IMG/VR virus record: IMGVR_UViG_3300022592_000005
Span: 1 to 56,410 of that record
Direction: 5' to 3' (one strand)
Length of the DNA: 56,410 nucleotides
From: a virus
Shown: in pieces, positions 17,774 to 25,585 of the stretch
Position numbering within the stretch: the stretch's first letter is position 1
How the letters are laid out: each line of letters starts with the position of its first letter
Notes under the pieces: generated by a model
Databases searched by the model: none
What the model saw: the letters and a program-made list of their open reading frames with translations, nothing else
What the model was told of the DNA's origin: nothing
Translations under genes and position numbers: made by a program

Positions 17774-18290
17774 TTAAATTCCCACCTTTATAAAAAATAT
17801 GTCTACCAATCTTCACAGTTTTACTTAGTTTCCATCCAGGATTGATATAATCAGCATGATAATATAGCGCACCTTTTGTTACATCTATCATATGTTCATA
17901 GTTAGCGTACACGAGTAAAGCGACACGCAGTGCTTCTTGGTATGCGTCGCTCTCTCTTTTATGTGTCACTGGCACACATACCCATGAGAATTGGCATGTA
18001 TGGTTTATCTTTTGTTTAACGACACCGCAGATATCTTTACCGAATCTATCAACTTGTGTCCTGTTCATTGTTACCATCGCTACGGCAATTTTGCCTTTCT
18101 CGGGTTCATACCCAGCTTCGTGGTAAATGTTGTCGGCTAGACAACTAACTTCTTTTCTTGCATCATCAGTTAAATCAGTCAATCCTATTTCAATTGGTGT
18201 ACCTTCTGCTCTGGATTGATAGGCAGTTAAAATTCCTGTTAATAATATTATTGTTGTTACAGTAATTAGTATAGGTTTAATTATACGCAT
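17670..18290 (-). CDS. SleB-like cell-wall hydrolase with N-terminal membrane anchor
   Basis: 206 aa. The N-terminal hydrophobic segment (about residues 5-25) is a signal anchor or signal peptide. CLADNIYHEAGYEPEKGK contains the conserved Glu of the Hydrolase_2/SleB family, followed by VTMNR and CQFSWVC. It should cut peptidoglycan in the periplasm. The last ~35 residues overlap the ClpP-like gene in another frame and are probably non-domain tail. Phages often use SleB-like enzymes for lysis or entry. Confidence 0.78.
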   Translation of the reverse strand: MRIIKPILITVTTIILLTGILTAYQSRAEGTPIEIGLTDLTDDARKEVSCLADNIYHEAGYEPEKGKIAVAMVTMNRTQVDRFGKDICGVVKQKINHTCQFSWVCVPVTHKRESDAYQEALRVALLVYANYEHMIDVTKGALYYHADYINPGWKLSKTVKIGRHIFYKGGNLNDAKTKPSIEGRSNETFVFSFNGRSQSDFMQTGN

Positions 18291-18340
18291 ACGTTCTCCT
18301 TAATTAGTTAAGGGGTGTGCTAACACACCCCAATCCCATA

Positions 18341-18613
18341 TCAGGTGGACTTTTTGCTAGTCTTTGTATCTAGAGGGATGTTCGAAACGAAACCATTTAA
18401 AGCTGCCGCTTTTGCAATGATATCATTTTCTGATGGGATAGCAGGGAATCCTGGATGATCAGGAATCGTGCCTCCATTGAGTTTAGCAGATTCGACTTTC
18501 ATATGCCAGTCGTTGCTAATTTGTTCACGCTTACCGAAATATTCGTCGTTAAGCATGTCTTTCGCCATTTTTAAAAGTTCGAGGCGAATCTCGAAAGGTG
18601 TCATATTTGACAT
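18341..18613 (-). CDS. Conserved phage protein, unknown
   Basis: 90 aa, helical N-terminal half (FEIRLELLKMAKDMLNDEYF) and an Ala-rich middle. The pattern resembles uncharacterised short proteins of T4-like phages. Soluble, no Cys. Confidence 0.6.
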   Translation of the reverse strand: MSNMTPFEIRLELLKMAKDMLNDEYFGKREQISNDWHMKVESAKLNGGTIPDHPGFPAIPSENDIIAKAAALNGFVSNIPLDTKTSKKST

Positions 18614-18679
18614 AGTTTTACTCCTAGTGATGTGTGTGAAATGGAAGTTTTTAAGGGTTCTTCCAACCCTCGTGTAATA

Positions 18680-18880
18680 TTATTTAGCGTCTTTTGGAAC
18701 TGGCTTTTTCTTCGGAGTCGGTTTTGGCGACTTTGGAGCTGCAGGACAGTTACCTTTCTTGTCTTTAGTTACGCAATTCTGTTCAGCTTTCTTTGCTTCT
18801 GGTGCCTTTGGAGCATCTGCCGCAAATGATGCTGTAGCAAAAACTGCCATCGACATCAATACAATTAAACTCTTTTTCAT
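18680..18880 (-). CDS. Secreted Lys/Pro/Ala-rich small protein
   Basis: 66 aa. A clear signal peptide (MKKSLIVLMSMAVFATASFA, cleavage after Ala-Ser-Phe-Ala) is followed by a mature part of Lys, Pro and Ala with two Cys (NCVTKDKKGNC). It looks like a small periplasmic protein of host style. Immediately downstream of the tmRNA. Confidence 0.65.
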   Translation of the reverse strand: MKKSLIVLMSMAVFATASFAADAPKAPEAKKAEQNCVTKDKKGNCPAAPKSPKPTPKKKPVPKDAK

Positions 18881-18898
18881 AGGATCTCCTTTAAAATG

Positions 18899-19203
18899 GT
18901 GGGATATTGGTTAATAAGGAATCCCACCGAAACCCCAGCTTAGCTAGTTTTTAGGCTGCTAAAGCGTATGCGCTATCGTTTGCATTTACGTTTTTTGCTT
19001 GATTTACGGTCATCGCCTACCGTGCTGTCCACTCGTTTACTTGTTGCCCTGTCGAAACCATGGCATCCCCATCAAAAGAACTCTTTAGTAAAGTCTGAAG
19101 CACTATTTTGGCTGTCTCTTTACAGGATGAAGAATTCTTTTGGTGGAGATGGTGGGAGTCGAACCCACGTCCAGAACACTTTTCTCTTTGCTTCATACAG
19201 CAA
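18899..19203 (-). ncRNA. ssrA: Circularly permuted (two-piece) tmRNA
   Basis: Reading the minus strand, the acceptor piece comes first (about 19203 to 19141): T-arm GTGGGTTCGACTCCCAC, then CATCTCC, discriminator A and encoded CCA. About 70 nt of linker (19140-19071) follow, then the coding piece starting GGGGATG at 19070. GGGGATG pairs with CATCTCC (7 bp, one G-U), so the acceptor stem is rebuilt from reversed halves, as in permuted ssrA genes of alphaproteobacteria, cyanobacteria and some betaproteobacteria. ACAGC in the coding piece can pair with GCTGT at the start of the acceptor piece (P2-like). The tag frame from GCA reads ANDSAYALAA then TAA. A final hairpin (GGTGGGAT/ATCCCACC) closes the 3' side. 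It would rescue stalled ribosomes and tag products for degradation. Confidence 0.9.
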
Positions 19204-19206
19204 TTC

Positions 19207-19356
19207 TTAATTCGTATGTAGTCTGAATCTTTCTAAAAACGCATCAACCAAACATTCATATGTTCGATCTTCAGCATGACTACCATACGAAATCCAAATA
19301 TCATTATCACGTTGTTCAATTCCACGAACGGTAAAGGTTTTGTAATTAGAACCCAT
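19207..19356 (-). CDS. Small protein of unknown function
   Basis: 49 aa from ATG at 19356, chosen because AGGAAGTG lies just upstream and earlier in-frame Met codons fall within the promoter. Contains DIWISYGSHAEDRTYE. Unknown family. Directly upstream of the tmRNA and possibly co-transcribed with it. Confidence 0.5.
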   Translation of the reverse strand: MGSNYKTFTVRGIEQRDNDIWISYGSHAEDRTYECLVDAFLERFRLHTN

Positions 19357-19380
19357 CCATTCACTTCCTATCTTAATCAT

Positions 19381-19409
19381 ATTATACCCCATAAAATCTT
19401 GCACGTCAA
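19381..19409 (-). promoter_or_regulatory. Promoter TTGACG-17-TATAAT
   Basis: Minus-strand promoter likely driving the 49-aa gene and the permuted tmRNA. Confidence 0.82.
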
Positions 19410-19410
19410 T

Positions 19411-19716
19411 TTAATTAGATAAGTCTTGTATGAATTTATCTAATTGTGTAATATCAGCGCAGACGGAAACAAGTGGAATTTGTACTCCATCTGGTCCAAC
19501 CATATAACCCTGTTGAGCAACACCCAATCCAGATTTAGTCGCAGCTTTATAAAATTCGCTCTCTTCTAATGGAAGACGTTTTGGTTCTACTATTTTAAAT
19601 CGTTCACGAATAATAGAAGCAAGTGAGGGGTTACCCTGTTCGATTAACTTTGCGCATTCTTCTGCTGCAGATTTATGATCTTCATTAATATTATTATAAT
19701 CAAAAAGATATATCAT
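19411..19716 (-). CDS. Unknown phage protein
   Basis: 101 aa, acidic, helical N-terminal half and a Gly-rich centre (KSGLGVAQQGYMVGPDG). No recognised family. It ends 2 bases before the next promoter's -35, so it terminates the upstream nuclease/endolysin operon. Confidence 0.6.
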   Translation of the reverse strand: MIYLFDYNNINEDHKSAAEECAKLIEQGNPSLASIIRERFKIVEPKRLPLEESEFYKAATKSGLGVAQQGYMVGPDGVQIPLVSVCADITQLDKFIQDLSN

Positions 19717-19724
19717 AGTTCACC

Positions 19725-20375
19725 TCAAATGTTAAATTTGTTTTTATAATCAAGTCGCAATTTTCTGAATCCACCGATCCAGTTATCACGTTTCTCTACA
19801 AACAATCTTGGAAAATCATTATCAACACCCATGATAATAACAAGTCTTCCTACTGGGATTCCTGTTCTTTCTTCGAACGCAACTGCATAAGCTGCTGTTT
19901 GCATGAAGTAGTTGTAAATATCATCCCTGTCTTTTGGTTTGCTTGAAGTTTTGAAATCAATGATTGACAGCTTTCCTTGAAAGTCAGCGATACAATCCAC
20001 AGTTCCAGCAACTTGGAGATAATCAGAATAGAGAGGATCTTCCAGAGCATGAATATTATTTATGTCATCGAGCCATTCTCGCATTGATCCAAACATTTCT
20101 GCATCACCAATATTTGGTTCACAAGGATTTCCGCGAAGGTAGTCTTCGCAGAGGGAGTGAATACGTGTTCCTCGTGCACTTGCTTTTGCTGATACTCTGT
20201 TTGCTTCTTCTTCCCCAACCCTGCGTCTCCACTGTGCGATTCCCGCTGCTGAGTGCAGTCCTGTGACTGTTGTAACGGAGGGATAGCGTTTACCCGAAGG
20301 TGTTGCGTATAAGCGACCTTCGGGAGTTGATATGCGTTCAAGTTTGGGAAAGTCATGATATATAAAATTTCGCAT
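19725..20375 (-). CDS. PD-(D/E)XK exonuclease (RecB/Cas4-like)
   Basis: 216 aa with the full motif set: RGTRIHSLCE (motif I His/Glu region), AGTVDCIADF (Asp), LSIIDFKTS (Asp-x-Lys) and QTAAYAVAFEE (Gln-x3-Tyr). Such phage nucleases degrade or process DNA in recombination or host DNA breakdown. It abuts the GH19 gene with a 1-base overlap. Confidence 0.8.
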   Translation of the reverse strand: MRNFIYHDFPKLERISTPEGRLYATPSGKRYPSVTTVTGLHSAAGIAQWRRRVGEEEANRVSAKASARGTRIHSLCEDYLRGNPCEPNIGDAEMFGSMREWLDDINNIHALEDPLYSDYLQVAGTVDCIADFQGKLSIIDFKTSSKPKDRDDIYNYFMQTAAYAVAFEERTGIPVGRLVIIMGVDNDFPRLFVEKRDNWIGGFRKLRLDYKNKFNI

Positions 20376-20995
20376 TATGTAAGTAAGTTAATTGCCTCGT
20401 TGTAGTGTTTAATACGATCATCAAGACCGATGTATCCACCATTGATTTTCTTTGTCATTAGTTTGATGTCACCATTATCTGCCTGAACATTCAAACCATT
20501 TTTATTCCAGAACCAAATAGCTGACATTAATGCGAAGTCGCGATCGGCAGTTACCCAGTCTGGGTTATCAACAACATTCTGCCAATCTTCAAACATCTCT
20601 TTAGCAAATGCTGTGTAGTTTGCGCGACCAGTTAATTGAATTGGTCCACGACCACGGAAACGATATCCGTCTCCAGATTCTGGTCCACCATTACCCATAC
20701 GATTAGCATAAATCTTGTTTGCAATCTTTTCTGGTTGACGAGCGTATGGTGTTGCTTCTTCGATCGTAGGGAAATACTTCTTGAAAATACTATTCAATCC
20801 CTGTGCCGAATAATTCAAATTCTCTTCAAACACTGTCCAACCACCAGACTCATGACCACACTGAGCGAGGAATGCTGCTACACGCTGTGGTGTGTTAATG
20901 TCGTATTGTGGAAATACTTCATTCATAGAGTTAGCCCATGATTCTGGATCTTGAGCACGTGGGAATAGATGCTTAAACTGTTCTGCTGTAATCAT
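20375..20995 (-). CDS. GH19 chitinase-like endolysin
   Basis: 206 aa, a complete GH19 domain: FLAQCGHESGGW contains the catalytic Glu, and YRFRGRGPIQLTGRANY the substrate loop. In phages this fold cleaves peptidoglycan at lysis. No signal peptide, so export would depend on a holin such as the one at 10085. Overlaps the phoH stop. Confidence 0.9.
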   Translation of the reverse strand: MITAEQFKHLFPRAQDPESWANSMNEVFPQYDINTPQRVAAFLAQCGHESGGWTVFEENLNYSAQGLNSIFKKYFPTIEEATPYARQPEKIANKIYANRMGNGGPESGDGYRFRGRGPIQLTGRANYTAFAKEMFEDWQNVVDNPDWVTADRDFALMSAIWFWNKNGLNVQADNGDIKLMTKKINGGYIGLDDRIKHYNEAINLLT

Positions 20996-21765
20996 TTCTT
21001 ATTATCCTTATCTTCATAATCTTCGTATCGAATCTTAGCAAGGATATAGTCTTTTACTAATGATGAGCGAACAATGTCGTCTACGGTAAATTCAATACGA
21101 GTGAAGGCACCCATGTGTTGAGCGATATCAAAGAATTTTAAAATTCCAGTAACATCGTTCTTACGTTTATTCAAGTCTGTCTGGCGATAATCACCACACC
21201 ATAAAATTTTCGATCGATAACCGACACGAGTCATAACGGTATCAATCTCTTCAAATGTTAAGTTCTGCATCTCATCAACAATAATGATTGCATCATCAAA
21301 ACTCATACCACGAATGAAACTCGTGGAGATAAAACTAATATGTCCTTGTTCTTCTAATCTATCCCATGCGTCTTTTCGGTCGAATAAAGTTTGACAGATC
21401 TGACGATATGGTTGTTCATAAATTTCCATCTTCTCATTAACGTCTCCTGGAAGATGACCGATCTCACGTGATTGAACAGCGGAACGAACTACAATAATCT
21501 TATTAAAGGGATTACCTTTATCAAGAACTTCTTCAATCGCTTTATATAATGCGCAAAAAGTTTTTCCTGTACCAGCTACTCCGTGTAATGCAACGAAGTA
21601 GTCGCCACGTTTATATGCATCAAAAAATAATTTCTGATTGTCTGTTAATGGCTGGAAAGTTTTTAAATCATCAATTCTTACCTTTAAGGTATTATTCACG
21701 GGTTTTGTTTTTAGCTCAACTTGTACATTATCTATTGGTTTTGTTTTTGCTGCAGCACGAGCCAT
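20992..21765 (-). CDS. phoH: PhoH-like ATPase
   Basis: 257 aa. Walker A is LHGVAGTGKTFCAL, Walker B is AIIIVDEMQNLT, and RVGYRSKILWCGDYRQTDL follows as in PhoH proteins. A helicase-like NTPase common in phages of aquatic bacteria, with a debated role in RNA or phosphate metabolism. The start overlaps the region after the TAG of the upstream gene. Confidence 0.92.
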   Translation of the reverse strand: MARAAAKTKPIDNVQVELKTKPVNNTLKVRIDDLKTFQPLTDNQKLFFDAYKRGDYFVALHGVAGTGKTFCALYKAIEEVLDKGNPFNKIIVVRSAVQSREIGHLPGDVNEKMEIYEQPYRQICQTLFDRKDAWDRLEEQGHISFISTSFIRGMSFDDAIIIVDEMQNLTFEEIDTVMTRVGYRSKILWCGDYRQTDLNKRKNDVTGILKFFDIAQHMGAFTRIEFTVDDIVRSSLVKDYILAKIRYEDYEDKDNKK

Positions 21766-21775
21766 TATGTTCCTT

Positions 21776-22021
21776 CTAAATTTGTGACGAATTTGTGTTT
21801 AAAGTGCTTCCTGGTGATCGTTCGTGTATTTTTTGAAGAACCTCCTTAAATCCTGAATCGGTTTTACGTGCACCAACTCTAACTGGATCGCAGATCATGG
21901 GCGATTGAATAACTGTTTCTAACTGTGGATTCTCTGCTCTGAATGTGTCCAATTCAGAGATCCTCATTACTTTCTCAAACTGTTCACCAGTTTCTTTATT
22001 TCGAAATACATAAGTTGGCAT
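21776..22021 (-). CDS. Conserved short phage protein (FmdB-like start), ends in TAG
   Basis: 81 aa starting MPTYVFRNKETGEQFEKVM, a pattern common in T4-like phages of aquatic bacteria, with one Cys only. One of the few genes here that stop at TAG; reading through would add three residues to a TAA that overlaps the phoH ATG (TAATG). That is notable given the CUA tRNA at 46880. Confidence 0.65.
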   Translation of the reverse strand: MPTYVFRNKETGEQFEKVMRISELDTFRAENPQLETVIQSPMICDPVRVGARKTDSGFKEVLQKIHERSPGSTLNTNSSQI

Positions 22022-22042
22022 TATAATTCTCCCTAATTGTAT

Positions 22043-22585
22043 TTAGCAAACCCAATATGGTTGAACTCGGTTTTTCCAAGAAAACATTCTGGTTTTATCG
22101 CCAAGATAGTAATTTTTATAAGACTGAATAGAATCTCCAGGAACTTTATAGTCATCGGGCATGGCTGGAGTTGGTTCTGTAAATCGACCAGTTGGTATAT
22201 TTGCAGGGAAGTTATTCTTTAATTCTTGCATTAAACCGATCTGTTCTACCTTATGAACTTTACCGTATCTATAAGTATATTCCTTGCAGCATTCTTCAAG
22301 TAACTCGGTAAGCCACATGTAGTTTTTATCAGACTGTCTTACCCAAATAGCGGACGGATGATTAACGTGAGTGGCGGAATAGAGAAGACTGTCAAGATCG
22401 CTTTCCAGTTTATAATATTTCTGCTTTCGACCAGTCTTAGACAGACGAGTAGATTCAGTGCCATCAAGCACACGATGAGCTGTTGATAGTAGTTGAGCAT
22501 ATTCAAGAATCATCTTTACGCAATGTTTGTCCACATGCATTTGAGCGCATGTCCTAGGTTTGTTATCAAGATAAAAAATGTTCAT
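22043..22585 (-). CDS. Conserved phage protein with HVDKHCVKMILE motif
   Basis: 180 aa. The N-terminal segment with Met-His-Val-Asp-Lys-His-Cys-Val-Lys-Met-Ile-Leu-Glu, then HVNHPSAIWVRQS, defines a family found in many tailed phages whose function I cannot name. The conserved His, Asp and Lys suggest an enzyme. It overlaps the oxygenase-like gene by 4 bases. Confidence 0.65.
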   Translation of the reverse strand: MNIFYLDNKPRTCAQMHVDKHCVKMILEYAQLLSTAHRVLDGTESTRLSKTGRKQKYYKLESDLDSLLYSATHVNHPSAIWVRQSDKNYMWLTELLEECCKEYTYRYGKVHKVEQIGLMQELKNNFPANIPTGRFTEPTPAMPDDYKVPGDSIQSYKNYYLGDKTRMFSWKNRVQPYWVC

Positions 22586-23214
22586 AATTTAAATTTAAAG
22601 TTACCAGATACTGAGATCCGATATTCGTCACTGGAAAAGAAAGGGTGTACGCAATGTTTCATTCTTGACGGAAACATTAAGAATGTTCCTTCATAACTTT
22701 TATCCGTTGGTATGTTTGTCACCTGAATATCTCCAAGTGTTCCAACAGTAATAAAGTAGAATGTTCCTGCACGATTGCGCTCTACAGGAATCTGAGGATT
22801 AAACAACAATTCATCTTCTATAGTATACGGTATTTGAATATACAAAGCAAAACTCATTATACCATCATGGTGATGAATTGGATTAAATTCGTATTTCTTT
22901 TGAAAGTTTACCCATGCTGTATCAAGAACAACTTCTGGTTGTTTCTTTTCAAACCCAGTTATGGTGTTGAAGTTTAAATTAAAATGATCTGTGTTGTAAT
23001 ACTGCCAGAAGTAAGGTAACAGTGTTTTCTCGATATGGTCTTTAGACTTGACCAAAGTGTATTCGTTCTGAATATTCCCAGCAAGATATTTGGTGTGATC
23101 TTTGGCAGACAGAAAATCCTGTTGAATCTCTGCGATCTCTGATTTAATCGGAGCCAGTTGCTCCGATGTTAAACAATCTTTAAGATATCCGTAGCTGGGA
23201 ATATCCACAATCAT
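22582..23214 (-). CDS. 2OG-Fe(II) oxygenase-like protein
   Basis: 210 aa. NPIHHHDGIMSFALYI supplies the His-x-Asp pair; PSRMKHCVHPFFSSDEYRISVSGN supplies the distal His and the Arg that binds 2-oxoglutarate. Such phage dioxygenases hydroxylate or demethylate proteins or nucleic acids; the substrate is not evident. ATGA overlaps on both sides place it in a run of co-translated genes. Confidence 0.75.
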   Translation of the reverse strand: MIVDIPSYGYLKDCLTSEQLAPIKSEIAEIQQDFLSAKDHTKYLAGNIQNEYTLVKSKDHIEKTLLPYFWQYYNTDHFNLNFNTITGFEKKQPEVVLDTAWVNFQKKYEFNPIHHHDGIMSFALYIQIPYTIEDELLFNPQIPVERNRAGTFYFITVGTLGDIQVTNIPTDKSYEGTFLMFPSRMKHCVHPFFSSDEYRISVSGNFKFKL

Positions 23215-23483
23215 ATTTGAGTAGTTCCGTTCTTATATTGAACACGTGGTACGTCTTCCCATGTTCCATAAATTTTAACATTACCATATTGGTCATGAGT
23301 ATTTCGTTTATACTGCAATGCAACCTTTACGATTTTATTATTATCGTCAACATACTCAACTACGTGAACCTCGTAGCTAATCGGCTCTGGCATCGTAATA
23401 GATGGAGCAGTTGCAGCTGGTGGTGGAGGTGGAGATGGTGGAACAGAACCGAAAAATGTATTTGTAGATAATGTTTGATTCAT
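23211..23483 (-). CDS. Pro-rich small protein, unknown
   Basis: 90 aa. A low-complexity N-terminal Pro/Ala segment (PPSPPPPPAATAPS) precedes a beta-rich C-terminal half (VHVVEYVDDNNKIVKVALQY). No recognised family. It overlaps both neighbours by 4 bases. Confidence 0.6.
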   Translation of the reverse strand: MNQTLSTNTFFGSVPPSPPPPPAATAPSITMPEPISYEVHVVEYVDDNNKIVKVALQYKRNTHDQYGNVKIYGTWEDVPRVQYKNGTTQI

Positions 23484-23770
23484 TGTGTAAGCATCCGAAT
23501 TAAACCGACAGTATCAATACTTGTTAACAAGATGTAGTTAGCAAGCATCCCAAAAGATTTCCTAGTAAAAGCAGACCAAGCATACATGGCACAGCCACTA
23601 ATCCAAACAGGATACAACATAATGAGAGGGGGATTAGGGACGGTGAGTGCCATAGTGATCGAGCAGCCAATACTAATAGCCCAAGCGAGAAGCTCCACAC
23701 TAAAACGAAACTTATTTGAATTCCAGTCATCTTTAATCCACTCAAAGGTTTTAAAAAATAAATCGTTCAT
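23480..23770 (-). CDS. Multi-pass membrane protein, unknown
   Basis: 96 aa with three hydrophobic segments (about 27-45, 47-65 and 75-92). The motif RKSFGMLANYILLTSIDTVGL near the end recalls small phage membrane proteins sometimes compared with PnuC-type transporters, but it is half the length of a transporter and I do not claim that. Given the NAD salvage genes at 39-41 kb the comparison may be worth a structural check. Confidence 0.6.
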   Translation of the reverse strand: MNDLFFKTFEWIKDDWNSNKFRFSVELLAWAISIGCSITMALTVPNPPLIMLYPVWISGCAMYAWSAFTRKSFGMLANYILLTSIDTVGLIRMLTQ

Positions 23771-24267
23771 GATCGTAAAGCATTTAATGCATGAATTTGG
23801 GTTATAGTTGAATCCAAGATAGCATTCGTTTCACTAGAATGGGAATGTAGGATACCATGGCCACCAGCCCTAATAAAAGGACCAATGCAACCAGATGAAT
23901 CATCAATAAGAATCGAGGTGGGAGTTGCATATTTTGCTTTTTCTTCCTTTGATCTTACGAAGTTCGCCTTGTATGGAATATTGTGTTTATTCAACCAGAA
24001 CAACTTTTGTTGTTTCGCCGATTCACCCTGAAAGGGGTCATGTGTTCCCATTGATGTAAGAATCTCAATGTTAACACCACGCAATTTAGAAACATGGTTC
24101 AACAGTTCCTGCGTATCGGGCATGAAGTCAAGGTCTTCAAAAATTTTGTATTCCATCACTGCTGATCGGAACTTCTTTCGATCTTCTTTGTGTGGGTCAT
24201 ATTGAGTGTATGCCTTATTGAAATCGGCAAGAACACCATCCATATCTAAGTATAAAGTAATCATCAT
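23767..24267 (-). CDS. HAD-type 5'(3')-deoxyribonucleotidase-like, probable leaderless mRNA
   Basis: 166 aa from the first ATG of an ATG-ATG pair at 24267. YLDMDGVLADF is the catalytic Asp-x-Asp motif of the NT5C-type HAD family; ILTSMG and ILIDDSSGCI are motifs II and IV. It likely dephosphorylates (deoxy)nucleoside monophosphates in nucleotide scavenging. The ATG is 6 bases after TATAAT, so the mRNA is probably leaderless. Confidence 0.78.
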   Translation of the reverse strand: MMITLYLDMDGVLADFNKAYTQYDPHKEDRKKFRSAVMEYKIFEDLDFMPDTQELLNHVSKLRGVNIEILTSMGTHDPFQGESAKQQKLFWLNKHNIPYKANFVRSKEEKAKYATPTSILIDDSSGCIGPFIRAGGHGILHSHSSETNAILDSTITQIHALNALRS

Positions 24268-24273
24268 AGTATA

Positions 24274-24302
24274 ATTATACCCCAAAACTGATTAAAAGTC
24301 AA
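24274..24302 (-). promoter_or_regulatory. Promoter TTGACT-17-TATAAT
   Basis: Minus-strand promoter whose expected +1 coincides with the ATG of the nucleotidase gene. Confidence 0.87.
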
Positions 24303-24305
24303 GCA

Positions 24306-24683
24306 TTATTTCACGAATTTCGCAAAATCTGGTGGTTTCCAGCCCTCTGGCTTAAGGATCTTTCCGTCTTCTCTGCGGATAACCTTACCAGTGGTAGGGT
24401 CAATTTTGATTAGATTGGACTTTGCACCTTCGTCCCATGCTCGTTCGCAATCCCAGCCACGTGCCTTCATATAGCCAACGATGACCCAAATCATATCGAA
24501 GCATGCGTCAAGTTGTTCTGCGTTATCATTGTGAACAACGGCATCAAGGAATTCTTCATATTCTTCCTTGATCAATTTGTAGTATAGCAACGACAAATCA
24601 TTTTGTTCTGCAGTTGGACTATTCGCATGTTTCTGTCCACATGCCTGTAGGAAAACTTCCACATCGGTAAATACTTTAGTCAT
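24306..24683 (-). CDS. MazG-like nucleotide pyrophosphohydrolase
   Basis: 125 aa from ATG at 24683. LIKEEYEEFLDAV and EQLDACFDMIWVIVGYM give the Glu-x2-Glu ... Asp metal-binding pattern of MazG/PRA-PH-type NTP pyrophosphohydrolases. It would hydrolyse NTPs or alarmones to monophosphates. A second MazG-like protein is encoded at 34932. Overlaps the upstream gene by 8 bases. Confidence 0.78.
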   Translation of the reverse strand: MTKVFTDVEVFLQACGQKHANSPTAEQNDLSLLYYKLIKEEYEEFLDAVVHNDNAEQLDACFDMIWVIVGYMKARGWDCERAWDEGAKSNLIKIDPTTGKVIRREDGKILKPEGWKPPDFAKFVK

Positions 24684-24942
24684 TGCATTCTCTTTCAATC
24701 TTTTGTTTTGGAACAGGGAAATTTCTATCGTAGTCATAATACGATGGTGAGTGCTGTTCAACTTCTTTCACATATTCAACAATCTCAAGATTACCGTCAA
24801 AGTGAAAACCACAACCACGAAGGAAGTTCTCGAAGTTTCCGATAATATCGTCAAGTTGCTCAGAATTAAATTCAGAAGTAATTTTACGTTCGATCTCGAA
24901 ATCGTAATTCATATCTTCCAAAAGTAACGTAAATTTATTCAT
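24676..24942 (-). CDS. Unknown phage protein
   Basis: 88 aa, acidic. A beta start and then FNSEQLDDIIGNFENFLRGCGFHFDG, a pattern seen in uncharacterised T4-like phage proteins. No catalytic motif recognised. Stop/start overlaps on both sides. Confidence 0.6.
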   Translation of the reverse strand: MNKFTLLLEDMNYDFEIERKITSEFNSEQLDDIIGNFENFLRGCGFHFDGNLEIVEYVKEVEQHSPSYYDYDRNFPVPKQKIERECND

Positions 24943-25091
24943 TAGTCATGTTCCTCCATCATCCATAACAGTTTTTTAATTTGTAATTTTAACTCTGCGT
25001 TCTCATCTTTGAGTCGCATATTTTCTTTCATATAATGCTCAAGGGCAGTCTCAGCGTATTCACACTGATTCGATGATTGATTCTGTTCCAT
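24942..25091 (-). CDS. Small coiled-coil protein
   Basis: 49 aa from ATG at 25091, with AGAGGGA before it. The C-terminal helix with heptad leucines (MRLKDENAELKLQIKKLLW) suggests a short coiled coil. It overlaps the upstream gene by 32 bases; function unknown. Confidence 0.55.
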   Translation of the reverse strand: MEQNQSSNQCEYAETALEHYMKENMRLKDENAELKLQIKKLLWMMEEHD

Positions 25092-25260
25092 CTTTTTCCC
25101 TCTTTCGCATTGTCCATGAGCCATCCTTATTATCGATCCACTCGATAACGTCGCCCTCTTTCCATCCTGCCGATTCCATTAGATCATCGGGAAATTCCAG
25201 AATACAGTCACCTGTCTCTGGATCTTCCTTCACATCAAGAACCCAATTCGTTTTAGTCAT
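25060..25260 (-). CDS. AbrB-like swapped-hairpin small protein (tentative)
   Basis: 66 aa from ATG at 25260. EDPETGDCILEFPDDLMESA followed by GWKEGDVIEWID has the rhythm of AbrB/SpoVT hairpins, which bind DNA as dimers. The family is common in T4-like phages but uncharacterised. It could be a transcription regulator. Confidence 0.55.
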   Translation of the reverse strand: MTKTNWVLDVKEDPETGDCILEFPDDLMESAGWKEGDVIEWIDNKDGSWTMRKREKDGTESIIESV

Positions 25261-25585
25261 AGTTAAGTTCCAAAAAGTTTGTGTCTTCATCAAGAACTTT
25301 AATGAAGATGTCGTTCTCCGCATGTTCCTTGATCATGGCAGACATAACACCCCAACCATAACCAGTGGAACCATAGGAATTTTTACGGCAGTTATAAACT
25401 GATCCGCTACTACCTTTGAAGTGAAAGACATCGGCAACACATGTTGCCTCAGTAATTCCAGAATTTAACTTCCATGAGTCTCCATTGAGATAACCACCAC
25501 CCCATGTTCCGAAGACACGATGATGTGTTTTATCTCCATGTGTAATGGAAACGACTAACCAACGATCTGGTGAGTATTCGCTCAT
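25253..25585 (-). CDS. Unknown phage protein, Gly/Trp-rich
   Basis: 110 aa. TWGGGYLNGDSWKLNSGIT and GSSGSVYNCRKNSYGSTGYG mark a conserved but unnamed phage family. Two Cys. Overlaps both neighbours (4-8 bases), so co-translated with the phosphoesterase upstream. Confidence 0.6.
   Translation of the reverse strand: MSEYSPDRWLVVSITHGDKTHHRVFGTWGGGYLNGDSWKLNSGITEATCVADVFHFKGSSGSVYNCRKNSYGSTGYGWGVMSAMIKEHAENDIFIKVLDEDTNFLELNYD

Noticed and set aside
23480-23770. PnuC nicotinamide riboside transporter
   Set aside because: Only about three membrane segments and 96 residues; too short for the transporter fold.
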